Shown: piece by piece, positions 48,514-55,797 of the stretch | Layout of the letters: every line of letters begins with the position of its first letter | Position numbering within the stretch: position 1 is the stretch's first letter | Virus record (IMG/VR): IMGVR_UViG_3300043256_000236 | Location: 1 to 64,000 of that record | Length of the DNA: 64,000 nucleotides | Source: a virus | Strand: one strand, 5' to 3' | Program-made: the position numbers and the translations under genes | The notes under the pieces: model-generated | Seen by the model: the letters and a program-made list of their open reading frames with translations, nothing else | Databases searched by the model: none | Told to the model about the DNA's origin: nothing

Positions 48514-49479
48514 ATGATGGAAGTTTCTGAACATACATGTGATGTCGTTGAAATTAAGCTACGAATCCACTCAAACGCAGATGCGTTGAGCCTGGTTCAT
48601 GTGGGTGATTTTCAGTGTGCCGTAAGAACTGCTGATTGGAAAGATGGCGATCTTGCTATCTATATTCCACCAGACAGTATTGTGCCAGACACAAAAGAGT
48701 TTGAATTCTTGGGCGAACACAAAAGGATTAAAGCTAGGAAATTGCGTGGTGAGTGGTCTGTCGGATTGTTAATACCTGCACCGTCCGATGCCAAGATTGG
48801 TGACGATTACATGGAAAAGTTGGGGATCACGCATTATGAACCACAAATCCATGGACATTTTAGTACAGGTGGAGACAATGTTACACCCCCAGAGGGATTT
48901 TTCCCTAAATATGACGTATTGAACTTCCGTAGATATTCCGAGTTTTTCGAGGAGGGTGAAGAAGTAATTGTTACCGAAAAATTACACGGAGCTAATGCTC
49001 GCTTTGTTTGTATAGACGATCTTATATATTGTGGATCTCGTAACCATTGGAAAAAAGAAGATCCCAACAATCTATGGTGGAAAGCACTGAAGAACTGCCA
49101 AGTGTTAGATGCGTGGCTTAGGCATCATCAGAATCTAATAGTATACGGAGAGGTGTTCGGTCAAGTCCAGAACTTGAAATATGGAGCTTTGCCTGGAGAG
49201 GTTAAGTTTGCAGCTTTCGATATTCTCAGGGGTGATAAGTGGCTAGATTTTGATGAAGCTCATGAGGTTGGTGCTCCATTGCCATGGGTTCCACTTGTCT
49301 ATCGTGGTTCGTTTGACAAAGAGCAAATTCTGACATTAGCCGAAGGAGACTCTAGTTACCCAGGTGCGCAGCATCATCGCGAAGGTGTCGTAGTTAAACC
49401 AATACACGAACGTACGGAAAGAAAAATAGGAAGGCTGCAACTTAAAATAGTTGGAAATAGGTATTTGTCAAAATCATGA
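48514..49479 (+). CDS. RNA ligase (Rnl5/DraRnl-like, with OB domain)
   Basis: A 321-residue protein. The N-terminal 100 residues form an OB-like domain (VGDFQCAVRTADWKDGDLA; YIPPDSIVP). Nucleotidyltransferase motif I is TEKLHGANARF with catalytic Lys at about residue 156; motif III-like IVYGEVFGQ and FAAFDI, motif IV EGVVVKP and motif V LQLKIVG follow. An N-terminal OB then ligase order is that of DraRnl-type ligases. It joins RNA ends using ATP, and may repair tRNAs cut by host anticodon nucleases. AGGAGG precedes the ATG. Confidence 0.9.
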   Translation: MMEVSEHTCDVVEIKLRIHSNADALSLVHVGDFQCAVRTADWKDGDLAIYIPPDSIVPDTKEFEFLGEHKRIKARKLRGEWSVGLLIPAPSDAKIGDDYMEKLGITHYEPQIHGHFSTGGDNVTPPEGFFPKYDVLNFRRYSEFFEEGEEVIVTEKLHGANARFVCIDDLIYCGSRNHWKKEDPNNLWWKALKNCQVLDAWLRHHQNLIVYGEVFGQVQNLKYGALPGEVKFAAFDILRGDKWLDFDEAHEVGAPLPWVPLVYRGSFDKEQILTLAEGDSSYPGAQHHREGVVVKPIHERTERKIGRLQLKIVGNRYLSKS

Positions 49480-49503
49480 TATCAATAGAAAGGTAGGTAC
49501 ATA

Positions 49504-49782
49504 ATGCCATATATTCCAAGGGAGGACAGGGCCGTTTATGATGATGACATCAATAGTTTGGGTTCATCATTAGATTGCTTGTCCAATGACCAGTTAGCCG
49601 GTCATCTTAACTATATCTTTTTCCGTCTGGCAGGCAGCATGTGTACTGGAGATGATATGTCGTATGCAAGAGCTGCCGTTGTTTCATCTGCTCTTAGTGA
49701 AGCACAAGCTGAATTCCGTCGTAGGGTTATGGCTCCTTATGAAAATGAAAAAATCAAAGAAAATGGGGATATTGAATTTTGA
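49504..49782 (+). CDS. DUF6899-like protein
   Basis: A 92-residue protein matching a phage-wide small family: starts MPYIPREDR, has GHLNYIFFRLAG near residue 34, MSYARAAVVSSALSEAQAEF near residue 55 and ends with RRVMAPYENEKIKENGDIEF, the near-invariant ending. The function of the family is unknown. AGGTAGG lies upstream. A tRNA-Met follows four bases after its stop. Confidence 0.85.
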   Translation: MPYIPREDRAVYDDDINSLGSSLDCLSNDQLAGHLNYIFFRLAGSMCTGDDMSYARAAVVSSALSEAQAEFRRRVMAPYENEKIKENGDIEF

Positions 49783-49786
49783 TATT

Positions 49787-49859
<73 letters not shown>

Positions 49860-49864
49860 TTTAG

Positions 49865-50013
49865 GCGACGGTTTTTGTGTTTATTTTGTTGGGGCAGCAC
49901 ACGACAGGTAGTCGGCTGAGGCGGGGTGTCCCTAAAACCGCCAAGTCCAGATATTATGGACCTATGGACTAAAGTCACAGACAGGGGGCCGCTGGTCGAA
50001 TCCAGCCCGTCGC
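49865..50013 (+). ncRNA. Structured RNA with tRNA-like ends
   Basis: GCGACGG (49865-49871) and CCGTCGC (50007-50013) pair as a seven-bp acceptor-like stem. The 3' side has a T-arm-like GCTGG-TCGAAT-CCAGC with a six-nt loop. The 90 nt between contain a GGCGG...CCGCC hairpin with 13-nt loop and GTCCA-GATATTA-TGGAC, plus a second TGGAC that could pair alternatively. It is far longer than a tRNA. It could be a tRNA with an insertion, or a distinct structured RNA. No gene is visible in 49860-50043. Confidence 0.45.
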
Positions 50014-50043
50014 TATTGTATTGGCAACTAAAAGGAGAAAGAT

Positions 50044-50349
50044 ATGTTAAGGTTAGTGTTTGGAAAGCAAAATATCGCCATTAAGTTTTATCATAAAAAA
50101 TTAGAGGCTAAAGAGATACTGGATATGCATGGTGCGCGAGTAGATGGACCTCGTAGATGTACTATGGCTAGAATAAGCTTTGATGGAGAAAAGGCAGATG
50201 ATACATACGGACTATCTGTGTGTAATCCAGTGGATAATTTTAATAGATCTATTGGACGTGAAAAGTCGCTAGCAGATTGTCTGAGGAGATTCGACAAAAG
50301 GCTAAGGAGTAAAGTCTGGCAAGAATATGAAGTGCAATTTGGTTTTTAA
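50044..50349 (+). CDS. Hypothetical protein
   Basis: A 101-residue basic protein with AAAGGAGAAA upstream. It is mixed alpha/beta (VFGKQNIAIKFYHKKLEAKE) and ends with aromatic residues. No family recognised, no cysteine knuckle. Confidence 0.55.
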   Translation: MLRLVFGKQNIAIKFYHKKLEAKEILDMHGARVDGPRRCTMARISFDGEKADDTYGLSVCNPVDNFNRSIGREKSLADCLRRFDKRLRSKVWQEYEVQFGF

Positions 50350-50362
50350 GATGGTTATGTGT

Positions 50363-50368
50363 TATAAT
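50363..50368 (+). promoter_or_regulatory. Possible promoter and leader hairpin
   Basis: TATAAT in the context GTGTTATAATATG, one base different in spacing from class B. It is followed by CCCGC...GCGGGTTTT (50373-50408), which could be a terminator or attenuator ahead of the gene at 50428. A weak TTGGTT is 18 bases upstream. Confidence 0.35.
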
Positions 50369-50427
50369 ATGTGCCCGCTAAGCATAGATAGCGATGCGCG
50401 GGTTTTGTAAACCTGGGAGGTTAGTGC

Positions 50428-50751
50428 ATGTCTAACAGTGGGCTTTTTCTACACAATACTAGTTGGCAGTGTCCACAGGGCGTTAACAACGCCAATAAGA
50501 AAAGGAAAAATAATGTGACTAGAAAAAATACAAAGCCAACACAACAAAGACAAACCATTGTCGAATCACCCAATGAGAAGATATTATCTTTTATCAATAG
50601 TCCCAATGTTTGGACGCCACAGAGAGAGAACGTTTGGTTAGAAGAGTTGTTTAAAATATCAGCTGTGGAGATTTATAGAAGGTACCCTCCGATGAAAAAG
50701 CCACCTAACGTTCGGAGTAGAGGAAAAAGTTCTGGATGGTTCGATAAGTAG
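50428..50751 (+). CDS. Hypothetical basic protein
   Basis: A 107-residue protein. GGGAGG sits nine bases upstream. It is Asn- and Lys-rich in the first half (NNANKKRKNNVTRKNTKPTQ) and helical near WTPQRENVWLEELF. It may bind RNA or DNA through its basic region; no family recognised. Confidence 0.55.
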   Translation: MSNSGLFLHNTSWQCPQGVNNANKKRKNNVTRKNTKPTQQRQTIVESPNEKILSFINSPNVWTPQRENVWLEELFKISAVEIYRRYPPMKKPPNVRSRGKSSGWFDK

Positions 50752-50825
50752 TGTTCGTCTTAGGTTTTCAGGAAAATAGGGGCTGTGCCCAATATCAAAA
50801 CTGTAAAAACGTGGAGGTGTGTTGA

Positions 50826-51047
50826 GTGAAATCGTATTGCAATGTTATAGCTGCTTTTTTGATTATAATTGGTCTATTGTTGTGTTCTGGATGCAGACTG
50901 TTGGAAACCGTAGCTAGCGATGTCGGTGGGTGGGATATGTCGGCTTGTGTGTCTAGTTTTGACACATGTTGGGAACTTTTCACAGACAACACAGACAAGT
51001 TCGAAGGAGGATTCGTTGATGCTATCGGTAGTATATCGCCAGAATAG
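50826..51047 (+). CDS. Small lipoprotein (possible spanin-like)
   Basis: A 73-residue protein with GTG start, GGAGG eight bases upstream and an N-terminal signal: MKSYCNVIAAFLIIIGLLLC then SGC, a lipobox (L-L-C-S-G-C) with the cleavage Cys at about residue 23. The mature part is short and acidic. Outer spanins of phages have this form, but no inner spanin is recognised next to it. Superinfection exclusion is another possibility. The host would need lipoprotein sorting. Confidence 0.7.
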   Translation: MKSYCNVIAAFLIIIGLLLCSGCRLLETVASDVGGWDMSACVSSFDTCWELFTDNTDKFEGGFVDAIGSISPE

Positions 51048-51134
51048 CCTCAGAACCTCCTGTGGTGCCCTCTACTGCACTTTGTCGTCTTGCATAGGGC
51101 TGAAGACCCGTAATGTCTCAGAAAGGATTGTCGT

Positions 51135-51509
51135 ATGATACAACACTTTAGAATCTGTAATTTGGACAAGAAAGAGTTCATAGACCCCGCTACGTTCAAC
51201 GAGCATGCTTCGGGAAGTCGTATTTCTGATTGTGGTACTGATTGGCATAATACTTTGAATTTTTTAACGACTCTATTGCACGATTGGAGACCAAAGGACC
51301 AAAAAGCGATTGCTGGTCATTGGGCTGGGGATAGGGTGGTAGTTGCCAATAGCTGGGGATCTCCAGAATCTGATGCTCCTATCAATCCAGATGTGAATGA
51401 CGAACACGCTACTGAACCAGAACATTATAACGCTTATGGATGGTCTAAGCTTCCTGGGTGGACTGAACTAACCGCTTCTGTATTGTTCGGTGGATTATGT
51501 CCGGAGTAG
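51135..51509 (+). CDS. Hypothetical phage protein
   Basis: A 124-residue protein. Segments like SRISDCGTDWHNTLNFLTTLL and AGHWAGDRVVVANSWGSPE suggest a compact alpha/beta fold with many Trp. I recognise it only as a phage-type protein of unknown role. GAAAGGATT is upstream of the ATG. The 87 bases before it hold no gene. Confidence 0.55.
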   Translation: MIQHFRICNLDKKEFIDPATFNEHASGSRISDCGTDWHNTLNFLTTLLHDWRPKDQKAIAGHWAGDRVVVANSWGSPESDAPINPDVNDEHATEPEHYNAYGWSKLPGWTELTASVLFGGLCPE

Positions 51510-51532
51510 GTTTACTAAAAACAAAGGCTTGT

Positions 51533-51566
51533 CCACTGAGCCCGTCTGATAAATCAGTGGTTTTTT
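51533..51566 (+). terminator. Rho-independent terminator
   Basis: CCACTGA / TCAGTGG stem with a 14-nt loop followed by six T. It ends the 50.0-51.5 kb transcript. Confidence 0.85.
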
Positions 51567-51597
51567 AGCTCGCCCACCATGTGTGGAAGGAGTAACG

Positions 51598-51630
51598 GTG
51601 TCGTCATTATTGGCGACACTAGATTTTTTA
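51598..51630 (+). terminator. Second terminator
   Basis: GTGTCG / CGACAC stem with a 10-nt loop, then TAGATTTTTTATTTTTT. Together with the terminator at 51533 it gives a double stop before the class A promoter at 51638. Confidence 0.75.
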
Positions 51631-51637
51631 TTTTTTG

Positions 51638-51667
51638 TGCAACAAATACTGTTGTTCGGGGTATAAT
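51638..51667 (+). promoter_or_regulatory. Class A promoter
   Basis: TGCAACA (51638-51644), 17-base spacer, TATAAT (51662-51667). It is followed by a ~140-nt region without a clear gene and a terminator. Confidence 0.75.
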
Positions 51668-51674
51668 GATATTG

Positions 51675-51815
51675 TGATGAACATACATAGACAATATTTG
51701 GCCACCGGAGTATTCCACCATCTTAATCCATGCGCATTTGGTAGTGGTGCGGGCTAAGGTCTGTTTGTTATTTGATAGATCTTTTGGCCCGTGAGAAATA
51801 CTCACGGGGTTTTTT
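51675..51815 (+). ncRNA. Candidate small RNA (~140 nt) ending in a terminator
   Basis: From the predicted start of the class A promoter to a perfect CCCGTGAG / CTCACGGG hairpin with GTTTTTT tail (51788-51815). It contains CCACC and GGTGG-type elements that could pair. A 26-codon frame from ATG at 51677 (MNIHRQYLATG...) has no ribosome-binding site; it would be translated only as a leaderless peptide. The terminator may be leaky to allow the DUF4326 gene at 51831 to be read. Confidence 0.5.
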
Positions 51816-51830
51816 ATTGGATATAGGACT

Positions 51831-52118
51831 ATGGCAAAAACTACTGTTGTTAATATTCGTACAAATAAATATGATGTGTATATCGGCAGGGCGGGATATG
51901 GTCATGATGGTTATTTTGGTAATCCTTTCTCGGTAATAAGAGATGGTGGTCGAGAAAACGCTGTTCGCTTGTATAAGGAATATTTTCTCAATCGTATAAA
52001 AATCGATCCAGAATTTGCTCTTAAGGTTCAAGAGTTGAAAGGAAAGAAGCTTGGGTGTTTTTGTGCTCCTGAGCGATGTCATGGTAATGTGATTATTGAA
52101 TATTTGGAGAAATTATGA
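51831..52118 (+). CDS. DUF4326-like protein
   Basis: A 95-residue protein with the DUF4326 pattern: VVNIRTNKYDVYIGRAG, then HDGYFGNPFSV and the ending LGCFCAPERCHGNVIIEYL, with a C-x-C-x-P-x-x-C-H-G zinc or active-site motif. Found in many phages and bacteria; function not established, often beside SLOG-type proteins. It overlaps the next gene (ATGA). Confidence 0.85.
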   Translation: MAKTTVVNIRTNKYDVYIGRAGYGHDGYFGNPFSVIRDGGRENAVRLYKEYFLNRIKIDPEFALKVQELKGKKLGCFCAPERCHGNVIIEYLEKL

Positions 52119-52462
52119 AAGTGTTAGTGTGTGGTAGTCGTTATTGGATCGATATAGAAATTATACTAAAACGACTAGATAAGCTTCCTTGTGATACAAT
52201 AATAGTAGAAGGAGGATGCTGTGGAGCTGACCTTCTGGCACGTAACGTAGCATTGGAGATCGGCTTAGAAGTGATTGAGTTTCCAGCATCTTGGAAAAAA
52301 CATGGTAAAGCTGCCGGTATAATACGAAATTTTAGAATGCTAGAGACAAAACCGGAATTAATTATTGCTTTCCATGATAATATGGCTAAGTCAAAAGGGA
52401 CAAAACATACAGTATCAGAAGCTCGTAAAGCTGGAATTGAAGTTGAGATAATTAGTCATTGA
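52115..52462 (+). CDS. SLOG-family (DUF2493/YspA-like) protein
   Basis: A 115-residue Rossmann-type protein. VLVCGSRYW at residue 3, IIVEGGCCGADLLARN near residue 30 (the G-G-x-x-G-A-D loop) and FPASWKKHGKAAG with IRNFRML near residue 66 are the YspA/cpYpsA SLOG signature. SLOG proteins bind nucleotides or nucleotide-derived ligands such as ADP-ribose derivatives. Encoded with DUF4326 as a pair, overlapped by four bases. It could process or sequester a signalling nucleotide. Confidence 0.85.
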   Translation: MKVLVCGSRYWIDIEIILKRLDKLPCDTIIVEGGCCGADLLARNVALEIGLEVIEFPASWKKHGKAAGIIRNFRMLETKPELIIAFHDNMAKSKGTKHTVSEARKAGIEVEIISH

Positions 52463-52463
52463 A

Positions 52464-52539
52464 CGGAATGTAGCTCAGTCTGGTCCAGAGCACTGCGTTT
52501 GGGGCGCAGAAGTCGAGAGTTCGAATCTCTCCATTCCGA
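52464..52539 (+). tRNA. tRNA-Pro (TGG)
   Basis: Acceptor CGGAATG / CATTCCG, D-arm GCTC...GAGC with a large loop, anticodon arm CTGCG-TTTGGGG-CGCAG giving TGG, T-arm GAGAG-TTCGAAT-CTCTC. CCA not encoded. Confidence 0.93.
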
Positions 52540-52543
52540 ATCT

Positions 52544-52616
52544 TGCGGGATAGCTCAATTGGTAGAGCTGGCGGCTGTTAACCGCTGTGTTGCAGGTTCA
52601 AGTCCTGCTCCCGCAG
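52544..52616 (+). tRNA. tRNA-Asn (GTT)
   Basis: Acceptor TGCGGGA / TCCCGCA, D-arm GCTC-AATTGGTA-GAGC, anticodon arm GGCGG-CTGTTAA-CCGCT giving GTT, T-arm GCAGG-TTCAAGT-CCTGC. Discriminator G. Confidence 0.95.
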
Positions 52617-52629
52617 TTGGGGGTGCTGA

Positions 52630-52821
52630 ATGGAAATTATAGTTGTAGTTGGAATGATGCTTTGTTTTACATTTTTCGGAATGTGTGTAATACTGAAAGT
52701 CATTCATCAGCAATATTTGGATAGAAAACCAAGGCATGTGGATGCTGATATTACCATGGGCGACAAGGTTGCCAGAATGAGAAAGACGTATGGAGATATG
52801 CTAAAAAGGTTGTCTAAGTAG
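52630..52821 (+). CDS. Small membrane protein
   Basis: A 63-residue protein with one hydrophobic helix (about residues 3-24, IVVVGMMLCFTFFGMCVIL) and a basic cytoplasmic-type tail (DKVARMRKTYGDMLKRL). It could be a holin-like or regulatory membrane protein; no motif decides. The start follows a tRNA closely and has only a weak ribosome-binding site. Confidence 0.55.
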   Translation: MEIIVVVGMMLCFTFFGMCVILKVIHQQYLDRKPRHVDADITMGDKVARMRKTYGDMLKRLSK

Positions 52822-52854
52822 AAACAACCATAAGTAGTTGTCTTGGAGATTGGT

Positions 52855-53397
52855 ATGTCATTTGGTCCATTCAGTATTCATCAAGCCACTGAGGAAGTCG
52901 TAGCAACAGGTTGTGATGTGTCTGAACTAGACGTGTTGGTTGTCAATGAAGATGATTGGCTTGAACTGATTAATGCAAGTCCCATGTTTCAAAATGGAAA
53001 TTCTGGTGATGGTGATATCAGGGTGTATGGTGTTAAAATTGTAACTAGTCGCCATACAGAACGAGGAACTATTCTAAAGGTATTTCATAACGATAATCAA
53101 ATGCTATCTAAAGAGTGGACTTACAAGCGCAGCCATATACCATATGTTCCTACAATGCCTGAAAATGATTATCTACTTGCAGACAAGGTCGTATCAAGTA
53201 TTGCTGATGCAGCTAATGGTATGAACAAGTTCAGTACTTCAACCAAACAAGCCGCCGATGCGATAAAAAAGTTCGAGTCTGCTACAGCTAATGCATTTGG
53301 CATAAATAACAATAATGAAACGACAGAACATACTCCTGATATAAAAAAAGAACAGGAACCAAGACATAGTGAGATACGAAAAGTGGAGCTAGGCTAA
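52855..53397 (+). CDS. Hypothetical protein
   Basis: A 180-residue protein. ATG at 52855 has GGAG six bases upstream; ATG-like TTG at 52843 lies ahead of that site. The N-terminal 110 residues are alpha/beta (VSELDVLVVNEDDWLELINA); residues 115-150 are helical (AANGMNKFSTSTKQAADAIK) and the tail is polar. No family recognised. Confidence 0.6.
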   Translation: MSFGPFSIHQATEEVVATGCDVSELDVLVVNEDDWLELINASPMFQNGNSGDGDIRVYGVKIVTSRHTERGTILKVFHNDNQMLSKEWTYKRSHIPYVPTMPENDYLLADKVVSSIADAANGMNKFSTSTKQAADAIKKFESATANAFGINNNNETTEHTPDIKKEQEPRHSEIRKVELG

Positions 53398-53411
53398 AAG
53401 GGAGATACAAT

Positions 53412-53606
53412 ATGTTAGAACGTAGAAATCTTACACAAGAAGTTAATGGTAATCAGGCTAAGCTTGATGACTGCGATCATCCACACAACTTCGAACCGGT
53501 TAGACTTGAGGATGGATCTGCCAGCTTCTATCGGTGTTCAAGGTGCGGTGGTTTAGTTGACGCTTTTAGTGGATTAAGGTATACGCTCAGTGGTAGTTTT
53601 GAATAA
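53412..53606 (+). CDS. Zinc-ribbon protein
   Basis: A 64-residue protein with CDHPHNFEPV near residue 21 and YRCSRCGGLVDA near residue 40, the C-x2-H / C-x2-C pattern of a single zinc site. GGGAGA upstream. Function unknown. Confidence 0.6.
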   Translation: MLERRNLTQEVNGNQAKLDDCDHPHNFEPVRLEDGSASFYRCSRCGGLVDAFSGLRYTLSGSFE

Positions 53607-53622
53607 GGATATAACAGTAAAG

Positions 53623-53695
53623 CCCCGGTATCCCAACGGCAGAGGAACGCGGTTTAGAACCGTGTTAGTGTAGGTTCAAATCCTACTCGGGGCAT
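53623..53695 (+). tRNA. tRNA-Leu (TAG) with short variable arm
   Basis: Acceptor GCCCCGG / TCGGGGC, anticodon arm CGCGG-TTTAGAA-CCGTG giving TAG, T-arm TAGG-TTCAAAT-CCTA core. The variable region is short, whereas bacterial tRNA-Leu is type II; recognition by host LeuRS may differ. Confidence 0.85.
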
Positions 53696-53699
53696 TGTG

Positions 53700-53771
53700 G
53701 GCCGGTAACTCAGTGGACAGAGTGGGGATCTTCTACATCCTTAGTCGTAGGTTCGAATCCTACTCGGCCTA
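53700..53771 (+). tRNA. tRNA-Arg (TCT)
   Basis: Acceptor GGGCCGG / TCGGCCT (G-T ends), D-arm ACTC-AGTGGACA-GAGT, anticodon arm GGGAT-CTTCTAC-ATCCT giving TCT, T-arm GTAGG-TTCGAAT-CCTAC. Confidence 0.92.
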
Positions 53772-53775
53772 GTCG

Positions 53776-53848
53776 GGGAATGTAGCTCAGTCGGTAGAGC
53801 AACGGCCTTTTAAGCCGTGGGTCCTGGGTTCGAGTCCCAGCGTTCCCA
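53776..53848 (+). tRNA. tRNA-Lys (TTT)
   Basis: Acceptor GGGAATG / CGTTCCC, D-arm GCTC-AGTCGGTA-GAGC, anticodon arm ACGGC-CTTTTAA-GCCGT giving TTT, T-arm CTGGG-TTCGAGT-CCCAG. Confidence 0.95.
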
Positions 53849-53862
53849 ATAGGAGTATGGAT

Positions 53863-54498
53863 ATGAAATTGATCGATTTGGTAGGGAAAAGATTCGGAAG
53901 ATTGGTTGTCCTGAAAAGAGTCGATGATGATAAAAATAAAAACAGGAGATGGTTATGTCTGTGTTACTGTGGTAAAAAGAAAATTGTTCATGGCAGCAGC
54001 CTTTATGCTGGCAGAACAAAAAGTTGTGGATGTTTACAGAAGGAAATAGTGAGAAAACTGTTCACTAAACATGGGCACAGTAAATGTGCAATCTACAACA
54101 TATGGGCAAGCATGAATCAGAGATGTATCAATCCAAACAACAAAGAATACCACAATTATGGTGGAAGAGGAATTAATGTCTGTAAACGATGGAGAAATTC
54201 GTTTCCTAATTTTTTAAAGGATATGGGAGAACGATCAAATAAAAAATACACACTTGAAAGAACTAATAACAATCGGGGATATTGTAAATCTAATTGTGAA
54301 TGGGCGACATCGAAACAGAATAGCAGGAATAGGCGAAACAACAGGCCATTAACCCATAACGGTAAGACACAACTTCTAATAGAATGGGCTGAAGAAACCG
54401 GGATCGATAGACAAACTATTGCTACAAGAATAGATAGATACGGGTGGTCTATAACAAAGGCTTTGACGACTCCTATCAGAAAGAAGAAAAATTTATGA
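53863..54498 (+). CDS. Zinc-ribbon His-Me-finger-like homing protein
   Basis: A 211-residue paralogue of the protein at 44285. Shared segments are GKRFGRLVVLKR, CYCGKKKIVHGSSL, SCGCL, WASMNQRCINPNNKEYHNY, GGRGINVCKRW, FLKDMGER and TLERTNNNRGYCKSNCEWAT. ATG at 53863 has AGGAG seven bases upstream; 53857 is too close to that site. It has the look of a mobile endonuclease-type gene with an HTH-like tail. It sits between tRNA-Lys and the RNA ligase gene and overlaps the ligase start by four bases. Confidence 0.75.
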   Translation: MKLIDLVGKRFGRLVVLKRVDDDKNKNRRWLCLCYCGKKKIVHGSSLYAGRTKSCGCLQKEIVRKLFTKHGHSKCAIYNIWASMNQRCINPNNKEYHNYGGRGINVCKRWRNSFPNFLKDMGERSNKKYTLERTNNNRGYCKSNCEWATSKQNSRNRRNNRPLTHNGKTQLLIEWAEETGIDRQTIATRIDRYGWSITKALTTPIRKKKNL

Positions 54499-55541
54499 TA
54501 TTCTCCGAAATAGAAAAACGAGATAAGCTAGTTGAAGAAAAATTACTTAGGTGTGATGACCAAGGTGACTTGCGAGTATATTCCTACACTAATTGGTGCA
54601 AAATATGGAATGATATTACCATGAATAGCAGAGGTATTATTTTTAATCGCAAAACCGGTGAAATAATTAGTAGGCCATTTCCTAAATTTTTCAATATGGA
54701 TCAGACAGCCGAGACTCAGGAGAGAAACCTTCCGTGGCAAGACGGATTTAGGATTTTCCAAAAATACGATGGATGGCTAGGAATATTATACAGGGATGGA
54801 GGACAATACAGAATAGCTACTAGGGGGTCGTTCCAAAGCACAGGGGCATTGTGGGCTACTGAATTCCTGAAAGAATATGACCTTACTGGATTGCCAGACG
54901 AGGTAACGTTGCTGTTCGAACTTATCTGTCCTGCGACCAAGATCGTCGTCGACTACCATAATAGGGAAGAATTAGTATTGTTGGCTGCTTACAATAGACA
55001 TACCGGTGAAGAGTATGGGTGGGAGCAAGTTGAAGCGTGGGGTGACAAGTTCGGATTTGGTGTAGCTGATTCTTATGATAGTAATCACCTTAAATATTGT
55101 CGTTTGCAAATCGAATCTACATCTGGTCTGGAACTTGAGGGTTTTGTCATTAGGTTTAATAATGGCTTGCGAGTAAAGATCAAGTCGGACGACTACTTCC
55201 GTAGAAGTAAAATGCGGAGCCATTTGACTTTGTTGACAATTTGGGAAAATATGGTGTGCGGAGAAGTTCCTCAAGAATTCTGGGACGCAATAGATGACGA
55301 TTATCATGATGCTTTGAGTAAGATAACAGTAGCGATGGAGTCTCGCTATTTCGAGATTCGACAAGAAATCAATCATCAGTTTGTAAGTATAGTTGACATT
55401 CAAGATCGTAAGGAATTTGCTATCGCAGCTCAAAAGTTGAGCCATACACCTGCGATGTTCGCTCGCCGAGACAAGCAAGAGAAGCGTGTTGACGATTACG
55501 TTATGAAATTTATTCGTCCACATAACAATATAATAGGGTAG
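54495..55541 (+). CDS. RNA ligase (T4 Rnl1-like)
   Basis: A 348-residue protein. SRGIIFNRKTGEIISRPFPK near residue 46 and FFNMDQ precede motif I QKYDGWLGILY with catalytic Lys at about residue 90, then RIATRGSF. Motif III-like LLFELICPATKIVVDY, motif IV LEGFVIRF and motif V LRVKIKSDDY follow, the order and spacing of the T4 Rnl1 family. The C-terminal 110 residues are helical. In T4 this enzyme with Pnkp repairs tRNA cleaved by host PrrC; no Pnkp-type gene is seen in this window. It is flanked by tRNA genes. Confidence 0.92.
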   Translation: MIFSEIEKRDKLVEEKLLRCDDQGDLRVYSYTNWCKIWNDITMNSRGIIFNRKTGEIISRPFPKFFNMDQTAETQERNLPWQDGFRIFQKYDGWLGILYRDGGQYRIATRGSFQSTGALWATEFLKEYDLTGLPDEVTLLFELICPATKIVVDYHNREELVLLAAYNRHTGEEYGWEQVEAWGDKFGFGVADSYDSNHLKYCRLQIESTSGLELEGFVIRFNNGLRVKIKSDDYFRRSKMRSHLTLLTIWENMVCGEVPQEFWDAIDDDYHDALSKITVAMESRYFEIRQEINHQFVSIVDIQDRKEFAIAAQKLSHTPAMFARRDKQEKRVDDYVMKFIRPHNNIIG

Positions 55542-55550
55542 TTTGATTTT

Positions 55551-55622
55551 GTCTCTGTAGTGTTAACGGCAGCACATTAGCCTTCCAAGCTAAAAGTCTC
55601 GGTCCGAATCCGAGTAGAGATA
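55551..55622 (+). tRNA. tRNA-Gly (TCC)
   Basis: Acceptor GTCTCTG / TAGAGAT (G-T end pairs), anticodon arm TTAGC-CTTCCAA-GCTAA giving TCC, T-arm CTCGG-TCCGAAT-CCGAG. The T-loop begins TCCG rather than TTCG. Confidence 0.88.
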
Positions 55623-55625
55623 TTT

Positions 55626-55721
55626 GATAGTGCATGGCGATGAGTAGCTCTCGGGGTGTATGGTTCGAATCCATACGTATAAATTGGCACCTGAATCCGG
55701 TTCAAGTCCGGGTCGCTATCA
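55626..55721 (+). tRNA. Unusual tRNA-like RNA, possibly Ser (CGA)
   Basis: Acceptor GATAGTG / CGCTATC and T-arm TCCGG-TTCAAGT-CCGGG frame a 96-nt RNA. An internal arm TATGG-TTCGAAT-CCATA would serve as the anticodon arm with CGA, but its loop is also a perfect T-loop. About 20 nt follow as a variable region, consistent with type II tRNA-Ser. The D-arm is hard to form. Identity is uncertain. Confidence 0.5.
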
Positions 55722-55725
55722 TTAA

Positions 55726-55797
55726 GGGTCTGTAGCTCAGTGGTAGAGCGCTGCCTTGAAGCGGCAGGCGTCGTTGGTTCGAATCCAACTGGACCCA
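55726..55797 (+). tRNA. tRNA-Phe (GAA)
   Basis: Acceptor GGGTCTG / TGGACCC, D-arm GCTC-AGTGGTA-GAGC, anticodon arm CTGCC-TTGAAGC-GGCAG giving GAA, T-arm GTTGG-TTCGAAT-CCAAC. Confidence 0.93.

Noticed and set aside
51598-51666. 22-codon hydrophobic frame (GTG) with AAGGAG upstream
   Set aside because: It overlaps a terminator stem and the class A promoter, so transcription and translation are unlikely.
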